Source of the DNA: Tetraselmis striata
Lineage: Eukaryota > Chlorophyta > Chlorodendrophyceae > Chlorodendrales > Chlorodendraceae
DNA: 64,000 nt
NCBI GenBank assembly: GCA_006384855.1
Contig: VCJN01000451.1
Coordinates: forward strand, 40,278 to 104,277
Direction of reading: 5' to 3'
The notes under the pieces are model-generated. The model had not been told where the DNA came from. It worked only from the letters and a program-made list of their open reading frames with translations, and did no database searches. Position 1 is the first letter of the stretch. Each line of letters opens with the position of its first letter. Shown here piece by piece: positions 57,349-64,000 of the stretch. The position numbers and the translations under genes were made by a program.

Positions 57349-58323
57349 ACTGCTCTCTGCTTTGCTCAACTCCCCCCCACCCCGCCCGCGCGCTACTATT
57401 CTGCCGTTGAGGGGTGTAGGCAGTAGACGCGTACCATTCAATCGCCTAGTTGGGATTCTAGCCGGATAAGGGACGATGCCTCATGAGTGCAATCGTCTGG
57501 TCAGCGGGGTGAACTGGAAGTAATGTACTTGAGATCCTTTGCGTCCCGGCCAATCTTGACGGCGCACCCCCCGCCTACAGTGGATTGTTTTACAACATCA
57601 CGGGCGCCGGCAGGGTAATGATAATCACAAGGGAAATCAAAACAACTTGCCCTACACTTTCCCTTATCCAGCGAAGCGTCGGTTTTCCGGCGGTGAGCTT
57701 TATTGCCGTACGGGTACCCGTTAAGTGTAGGAGCGGATCGGGCCTATAGGTGCATGACTAAAGCGCTTATCTACTGTCATGTATTACTAAGTACTATAAT
57801 CCGCCCACCCACCCACGGTCCTTAATTACACAGCCGTCCGATTACGATCTCACGGTTGGGAGGCTATGAGCGCGCAGCGCGCAGGGCCGGGACTCGCTAC
57901 CGGTGCTCGCTACTGGCTACCTACTCGTACTGGCTACACTCGGTACTCGCTACTGGTACTCGCTACTCGCCACTGGTACTCGCTACTCGCCACGGGTACT
58001 CGCTACTCGGTACTGGGAATGGTACTAACAAATGGTAAATGGTACTAAATAAAAAATCGACGCATCGCTGATTCAACTGTCAAGTTACTTCATATTATAG
58101 GTTGGATGCAGGCCCAAATTAAGGCTTATAGTATGAGGGGTGGCATAGGCGCATCGGCACCTGGTATTGTGGTCTGTTATGGGGGTTCAAACTCCTAATT
58201 ACGAGCGAAGGCAGCGCACGGCTACGGCACACAAGGCATGGCAGGGGAAATTGGGTTAACCTGCCGCAGGATCTGAGTCTGCGCCCGCTCGCACCAGCAA
58301 AAGCCAGGCATGCTGCGGCGTGG
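57349..58323. other. No gene; short tandem repeat
   Basis: Contains the GGTACTCGCTACTCGCC minisatellite listed separately. Nothing else assignable. Confidence 0.45.
57890..58018. repeat. Degenerate minisatellite, about 20-bp unit
   Basis: Unit CTGGTACTCGCTACTCGCCA repeated about six times with decay toward the left end. Confidence 0.9.
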
Positions 58324-59518
58324 TCAGGCCATTCGCTGCGCCAGCTCTCTCACCTGGGGGGCTGGAGCGTGGCGAGATCCATCGTCATCTATGGTCATGT
58401 GCTGGAATGCCGCGTCAAGCCCGTTGTACACCGCCTGCTGATACCGATCCAACCTCGGAATCATGCCCCTGCAACCACAAGACAACGCAGGCCTCAGCAC
58501 GAGCAGCAGCAGCGCGCCTGGCCGACAAGGCAAGGGCAGGCTGTACGCACCATTTCTGAAGTGCGCCCCTGATGCCAGAAATTGCAGTGTCCTGTGCGAT
58601 AGCTAGCGTGCTATTGTATATCCCGGCGATCCGTTCAGGGCACGAGCTTGCCTGCTCATGGTCAGACAGAACACCGAGTCAGGACAATGCCCGCATCGCA
58701 TCTTTGGGCGGTCATCGCCACGCCCACGGCGCAAGTGACGGGCGGCGGGCCGGATACCTTTTCCAACACGTAGCGTGCGTGGGCCTTGGAGCAGCACGTC
58801 ACCATTGTCTTATAGATTGCGCCCAATTGCGCCCAGTCATCGCTCACCGCCAGTCCAATCATCTGTTCCGTGACCAGCAGCGCGGGCGCGGATCGAAGTC
58901 ATGAAAAAGCGCCGGATTTGTGCACGGCAGTTGCCGGCATTGATGGCCAGGCACCCACAGCCAGCCGCAGGAGAAGTGGGGGGGGGGGGGGGGGGGGCAT
59001 GGCGGGTGCGAAGCTGCGCACCTCGGCGTTGCATGAGGGCCCAATGGCTCCCCTGAGAGACAGGTACGTACTGCCGGAGCTCATGGCATGCCCGATGAAG
59101 TAACTGTACAGGTTTTCGAACATGCAGTACTCCATGTCCGGCACCTGCACAATCTGGCCGGTTCACAACCACGAGAAGGGGTACGTTGGAGACTTTTTGG
59201 GTGTGAACCATCATGCAGAAACGGTTTGAGCGGAGCGCAGGCAGGTATTGATGGCACACCTCGGCCAGGGGCTCCATCAGACAATACTTCTGGCGGAAAG
59301 CACACACCCACACCCAGACACACCCACCCACCTTTGGCATCGCCATTCGCTCCGCCCACTGCCTCCACTGTTGGTACTCGTCCACGCCGATGCTGACTGT
59401 GCCGGCTGCTACCCGTTGGCCACTGTCATCCAAATGCATACCAAATGATTAGCGCATGGCCGAAGTTTATTGTGATTTTGTTGCTTCTGACGCCGTGTGT
59501 GCATGCGCATGAGGAAAA

Positions 59519-59549
<31 letters not shown>

Positions 59550-61222
59550 CTACCGCTGGCGCTTATTGGCAGTGACGGGCATAATGATGTTGTGCTCTGG
59601 TTCAGCCTCAGCGGCAGCAAAAGGCATGGTGACCATATCCAGCATTGGGAGCAGGTCCTGGATGTCCTTAAGGTCCCCTTGTTCCCGGCTGGTAGCAGTT
59701 TCCGGAAGAAAGGCACCGTTGCCGCGCGATGTGCTGGGAGGGTCCGTCAGGTCACTAATCCCTTGGGGCATGGGATACGGGGCGGGTGCCAGTGCAGCAA
59801 GTGCAACATCGACCTCTGCTCCTGAAGCACAACGAAATCATGGCTGGATGTGAGTGCCTGGATGGGTGTCTCAAACATGGAAAACGCATGTATAGGGGGG
59901 GGGGGGGGGGGGGCACTGCATTGGCAGATGTGCGCCTCCGCACCTGCAGGTATATGCTCAATGGAGGGTGGCTGGCTGTGTGAAGCCAGCCTAGCCAATT
60001 CCTCTTCAAATCCCTCGTCCACGAACCAGTCAAGTTCACCCAGATCCAGAATGTCATGCCTTGCCTCGGCTGGCGTTGGGCAACGCGCTTGCGGATATGG
60101 TTCTGCCTTGACAACTGGCTCTGGTGGACATGCGTCCAAGCCAACATGTGCTGCCGCTTCTGCTGGTGGGTATCGCGTGTCGGAAACACCAGCCTGCGCG
60201 TGAGACGCTGCTGCAGGGCACACACCAGTATGCGCTGCACACGTGGCCCCATCCTCTTCTCTGCCGGTTGTGCCATCTGATGCTGTGTTGTCATGACCTG
60301 AATTGATGGAGCAGGGGCGATGGCTTCCGGAAGCATGTGACTCGACAGTGTTAGCACGGCCCGGGCTTGGCTGCGGAGAAGACCGTTTCCGCGCTGCAGC
60401 CCCCTTTGTTGCACCGGTCTGGAGGTCTTCACTTGCTGCATCGCTCTGCCTTGCCTGCCGCTTCCCGCGCCGCTTCGCGGTCAAACTTTGGTGCTCCTGC
60501 GCGATGGCTTTGTCCTCCTCTGTCGCACTGTCGCATTTGAGGATGTGCTGCGAGAACCGGGTGGCATTCTCTGTGCATTCATGCCCGCAGCGCTTGCAAC
60601 GAAACAGTTTGGTCTTCTCCCCGGATCTGATCATAGGGCACAGCCACGTTGAGCTAGTTGTGCGCGGATTTGCCAGATGTTGCTGGGGTACCATTGCTGA
60701 ACCCCCCCCCCCCACACACACACACAACACACACCACCAGCACTGTGTATTATTGAATGCAGGCCGTTCCAGCAACTATTGCACTATGCTTTGAAGTATG
60801 TGCAACGGGCGGGTGACAAGCGCCACCAATACGGCCCACACGGACAGATATGGCCCCTCCACCCACCGCACGCCCACAGTACGGCTTCGGACACACCTGA
60901 TGGCTTGAGTGTCCTCGAACAGGCTCCGGACGTGGGCCTTTCCCTCCAGCGTGAACGCGCGGCTGAACTCGTCCGCCGTCGCGCTTATGGCCTTGAGCTG
61001 TGCTGCAGACGCGCCAGCAGGGCTGCCGAGGTGCGCGTGTGCCAGTTCTCGGTCGCCCGGCTGCGTCGAAGGGCAGCGCAGCACGTGGCGCGCGAAGCGA
61101 GTCGCGTTGTCTACCAGCTTCCACCCGCAGCGACGGCACGCCCAAATGGGGACGGCCGATCCTGCGGAGCGCTCGCCGGTGTTCAGGAATAGGTCCCTAA
61201 TGGGCATGAATTTACGAGGCAT
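58324..61222 (-). CDS. Protein with two BED-like C2HC zinc fingers
   Basis: Eight exons in phase: 61222-60897, 60626-59944, 59821-59554, 59422-59332, 59289-59260, 59153-59022, 58862-58758 and 58437-58324, about 582 aa from an ATG. Finger 1 is C29-x2-C32-x13-H46-x3-C50 (CRRCGW...NATRFARHVLRC). Finger 2, early in exon 2, repeats the pattern (CKRCGH...NATRFSQHILKC). The shared NATRF suggests duplication of one BED-type finger, as in hAT transposases and their domesticated relatives. Exon 2 has a basic patch (KRRGKRQARQ) and an acidic block (ELDWFVDEGFEEELARL), like a transcription regulator. The C-terminal half (EYCMFENLYSYFIGHAM, AVSDDWAQLGAIYKTMV) is not recognised; no transposase catalytic motif is seen. 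Exon 5 may extend past 59260 (CHQYLPALRSNRFC reads well) with a frame problem near 59150. Introns 2, 3 and 6 carry poly(C) on the sense strand. Confidence 0.62.
58979..58997. repeat. poly(G) tract, 19 nt
   Basis: C on the sense strand in intron 6 of the two-finger gene, 24 nt after the proposed GTGCGC donor. Confidence 0.95.
59520..59548. repeat. poly(G) tract, 29 nt
   Basis: C on the sense strand, starting right after the GTAGA donor of intron 3 of the two-finger gene. Confidence 0.95.
59897..59914. repeat. poly(G) tract, about 18 nt
   Basis: C on the sense strand within the 122-nt intron 2 of the two-finger gene. Confidence 0.95.
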
Positions 61223-62102
61223 CTCTCCTCACTCTCTATACTCTCGCCTGTCGCGGGCGCGCGCGGCTTCGCGCGCGCCTTTCACTGCCTCGGGTAGGCC
61301 GGACGTCCACCGCCACGTCTTGGGAAATCCTGCAGGAGACGGCGACCCACAGAGCTGCCAGTGAGCCTGTACGGCTCCGTGTGCCTCGCGCGCACTTGAA
61401 ACGGGGTTGGCGAAGGTCGAGGGTGCGACCGCTGATATGCGGGCGAGGGGGTGAGCACTGATGTACGGGCGAGGGGCCAGCTTGTTCAGACTCTGCATCG
61501 GGATTCCCGGTTCGCGCCGTAGTGGCTGTCCGTCCCTGTCATCCTGTCATGTGTAGCACGATAAGTAAGGATTACCAGGGCCTGCGCGATAGCACCAGAT
61601 CCCAGCCCGCAGTCGTACTGGTTACCACCGGACACTACCTGTAGTGCTGATGACGACAGGCCCCATTCTCGGGGTGGGATTTCGCGATTCACTCGCGGCC
61701 AGTTTGTCTCTCCCCGTCGCGTGCTGATTCTGCCATACGAGTATCATCCGCTATCTGTGATATATCATACCCTGCGCACCCTGCTGTAGTACATAAAATA
61801 ACTCCTAACTTTAATAATACTTAACGAGTATTATCGTTAAACCCGTTCTCACGACGGGAATACGGGATGCAGTGGAGTGTAGTTTGCGAGCCAAGAGGTA
61901 CCAGTACCGATGATAGTACTGCACGCTGCTGTCAGGGGTAGTATACCCGCGGTGCGCGGGCTTCCGGCGGTGCTGCTGTCTGATACAGGTATCCATACCT
62001 GTACCGGGTACGAGTCGTACTCTGACAGTCTGATAAGTATTGTGATTATTACGTGTGCTAGCTACAAAGGCATATTTCGCGGATGTGGCGAACGAACGTG
62101 AT
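61223..62102. other. No recognisable gene
   Basis: 5' flank of the two-finger gene and sequence up to the split-repeat element. GTACC-type motifs are frequent near 61900-62010. Confidence 0.45.
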
Positions 62103-62377
62103 TCGTTGTTAAGTATTAACTGAGGTTAGAAAACGACAACGGAGTGATGCCCTAATCCAATAGCGGTGCCAGCCCTAGTCGGCCGTGTGCAATCGGCGCC
62201 ACGATGCTCCGGAAATTTCCGGAATCTTCCTGCGCCGATTCGTACATAGGCCGCCGGCATCCCCGGCACCGGAGGGTTGGTGGCAGCAGCTCTAGACCCT
62301 TCAACAGCACTGGCTATTTAGGCGGGACACATACGGACTCGGCACAGTCCATCCCTTTTGTTGTTGCTTGCGCAACA
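62103..62377 (+). repeat. Split direct repeat A1
   Basis: 275 bp from TCGTTGTTAAGTATTAACTG to TTGCGCAACA, repeated at 63252-63526. Confidence 0.92.
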
Positions 62378-63187
62378 GACAATCGCACGGTGCTCTGCGC
62401 CGTGAGGGACCGTGTGCTCGGCATCATCGGTGCACGTTAAACCTCCGCAGCGATGGCGTTCCGCTGCTAGGTTGTTCATGGGCCGCCCAATCGCGCAGAG
62501 CAGGCGTGCCAGCCGCGCCGGCCCGTATGGCGTGGCACGCCGGCGCTTTTCCCATCGCGTGCCGGCCCCGCGCCGCTCGCCCGCCAGCGTGACGTCCGAC
62601 ACCCCTGTGGTATCAGCCGTCCATGGTGCTTGCAGCCCGGATCCCTCCGACCTCTGCTTGCCTTCGGCGTGGCGGGAGTCCGTCACCCTTGCGCGAGACG
62701 ACACCCGAGTTGTTACCCTGGTGACATCCCGGCGCGTCGTGCGCTGATCTGCCGGGTTCTTACTATGGCTTCCGACGTGTGGCGCCGCCGGAGCTTTCTT
62801 CTAAAATTAATGGCCACCTTATCGCGCGCGACGTGTCACTGGAGCGCTACTCGAGCGCCTCGTGGTGGAAACGTTGGAGAGGGGGCCGAATCGCATATTC
62901 TCGCGCGTGTCGTCGCGACACTACGGTCCCTGCGTGAGCCTGGCGTCCCGCGTTCGCCTGCACGATCGGCTCCGCGGCGCTTCCGATGCGTCGCGCGAGC
63001 CGTGTCGTTGTTCGGCAAGTGGAGCGTCCGCAGCTTGCGCACAAGCGATGGACGGGGAGCGTGGAGACAGCCGCCGCTCGTGTGGCCGGCCCGCGCATCC
63101 GTCGGTGTGTTGTTTTGTTCTCAAACACCGGCCTAGCGGGCATGTGGGAAGCGCGCGCCGCCAGGCCGCTGTGGCCTTCGGCTTCCA

Positions 63188-63250
63188 TGGCAAAACTGGC
63201 TGTGCCTCCCTCTGCCCAGTGCCTACATGCCTGCTCATGGAAGTAGTTTA
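63188..63250 (+). repeat. Split direct repeat B1
   Basis: 63 bp from TGGCAAAACTGGCTGTGCC to GAAGTAGTTTA, repeated at 63599-63661 with one difference. Confidence 0.92.
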
Positions 63251-63251
63251 A

Positions 63252-63526
63252 TCGTTGTTAAGTATTAACTGAGGTTAGAAAACGACAACGGAGTGATGCC
63301 CCAATCCTATAGCGGTGCCAGCCCTAGTTGGCCGTGTGCAATCGGCGCCACGATGCTCCGGAAATTTCCGGAATCTTCCTGCGCCGATTCGTACATCGGC
63401 CGCCGGCATCCCCGGCACCGGAGGGTTGGTGGCAGCAGCTCTAGACCCTTCAACATCACTGGCTATTTAGGCGGGACACGTACGGACTCGGCACAGTCCA
63501 TCCCTTTTGCTGTTGCTTGCGCAACA
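63252..63526 (+). repeat. Split direct repeat A2
   Basis: 275 bp, same limits as A1. Confidence 0.92.
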
Positions 63527-63598
63527 CCCACCCTCCACTCCCATCTTGGTTGTCTTGCCAGGCCTCAGCGCCGATGTAATTCACCGACACTGGTCCTT

Positions 63599-63661
63599 TG
63601 GCAAAACTGGCTGTGCCTCCCTCTGCCCAGTGCCTACCTGCCTGCTCATGGAAGTAGTTTA
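63599..63661 (+). repeat. Split direct repeat B2
   Basis: 63 bp, same limits as B1. Confidence 0.92.
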
Positions 63662-64000
63662 AAGTTCGCGTTAATACATCGTTCGGACATTAGGCGAGTA
63701 AAGTAAAGTAATTACAAAGGCACTTACCTGCCAAGCCCCCGCACCGCTAACCCCGCACCCGGCATGGACACAGATATCCGAAACCCGGGGCGGAGATAGC
63801 AGTGAGGTTTATAACAACATAGTTATAAATGGTTTATAACAACTAGCTACAACATTCAGCATTAGGACGATTTATTCCATTCCAAAGATGATTCTGGTTT
63901 TGCCAAGAAAGATGGGGCCTCAGCTCACACTGCGAGGGGTACCACCCTAAAGTGGCAAACATATCAACCCGAAGTGTCGATGCTTCAAGCTCCGCCTAGA
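63662..64000. other. No recognisable gene
   Basis: Nothing assignable up to the window end. Confidence 0.5.

Larger units (their letters stand above)
62103..63661 (+). mobile_element. Miniature DIRS-like element with split direct repeats
   Basis: Arrangement A1 - internal - B1 A2 B2 with repeats of equal length in each pair. A1 is 62103-62377 and A2 63252-63526 (275 bp each). B1 is 63188-63250 and B2 63599-63661 (63 bp each). B1 abuts A2 with a single base between them. The pairs differ at few positions. The 810-bp interior and the 72-bp A2-B2 spacer hold no recognisable protein, so a recombinase and reverse transcriptase must act in trans. The repeats are unrelated in sequence to those of the 32.7-36.2 kb element. 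The orientation is set by analogy with that group. Confidence 0.78.

Noticed and set aside
62630..63136. 168-codon frame inside the miniature split-repeat element
   Set aside because: Arg/Ala-rich, no domain, equally open on the other strand; not taken as a gene.
1..64000. CRISPR arrays, bacterial operons, phage or organelle genes
   Set aside because: No regular short repeats with spacers, no ribosome-binding-site spaced ORFs and no rRNA or organelle proteins; genes have introns.

Overview
The window is nuclear DNA of a eukaryote, most likely a green alga (Chlorophyta). The main support is protein family: an FHA protein of the plant FHA2 type, a plant-like CDC6, GC-rich third codon positions, short introns (about 90-340 nt, with a few long ones) with GT-AG ends, and R2-like LINEs and DIRS-order tyrosine-recombinase retroelements of kinds known from Chlorophyta. 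Class-level placement is not possible from the sequence alone. There is no sign of bacterial or viral genome organisation.

Layout. 1-4.2 kb holds no recognisable gene. 4.3-7.9 kb (minus) is a six-exon tandem CCCH zinc-finger gene of the TTP/ZFP36 type. 8-11.7 kb is largely empty, with one weak candidate exon. 11.8-13.4 kb (minus) is a five-exon FHA2-like gene. 14.1-18.4 kb (plus) is a decayed R2-like LINE (C2H2 finger, RT, CCHC, restriction-like endonuclease). 18.5-26.3 kb is a repeat-rich block: a dispersed repeat, a roughly 68-bp minisatellite, a decayed gag-like ORF, and a 1,108-bp miniature LTR retrotransposon with intact ends and target-site duplication. 26.6-27.3 kb is an AT-rich island. 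27.35-31.75 kb (minus) is a second decayed LINE of the same architecture. 32.7-36.2 kb is a DIRS-order element with split direct repeats and a broken tyrosine recombinase.

37.7-38.5 kb (minus) is a small ankyrin-like gene. 39.9-44.3 kb (plus) is a 13-exon gene joining an N-terminal PHD finger to a complete CDC6 AAA+ replication-licensing protein. 45.3-48.3 kb (minus) is a two-exon CDPK-like kinase with a non-RD catalytic loop. 49-55 kb is mostly transposon debris, including a TIR-bearing element. 55.5-57.4 kb has two unrecognised small genes. 58.3-61.2 kb (minus) is an eight-exon gene with two BED-like C2HC zinc fingers. 62.1-63.7 kb is a second, miniature split-direct-repeat element.

A feature running through the whole window is long uninterrupted poly(C)/poly(G) tracts (over twenty of 14-37 nt). 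Many lie inside introns, often as C on the sense strand directly after the 5' splice site or directly before the 3' splice site. Comparison of repeat copies inside the window shows that such tracts grow in place from short C or G runs. The cellular genes do not form a pathway; they sit as islands between retroelements. All gene models are by eye from coding similarity and phase-consistent splice sites, without transcript support.
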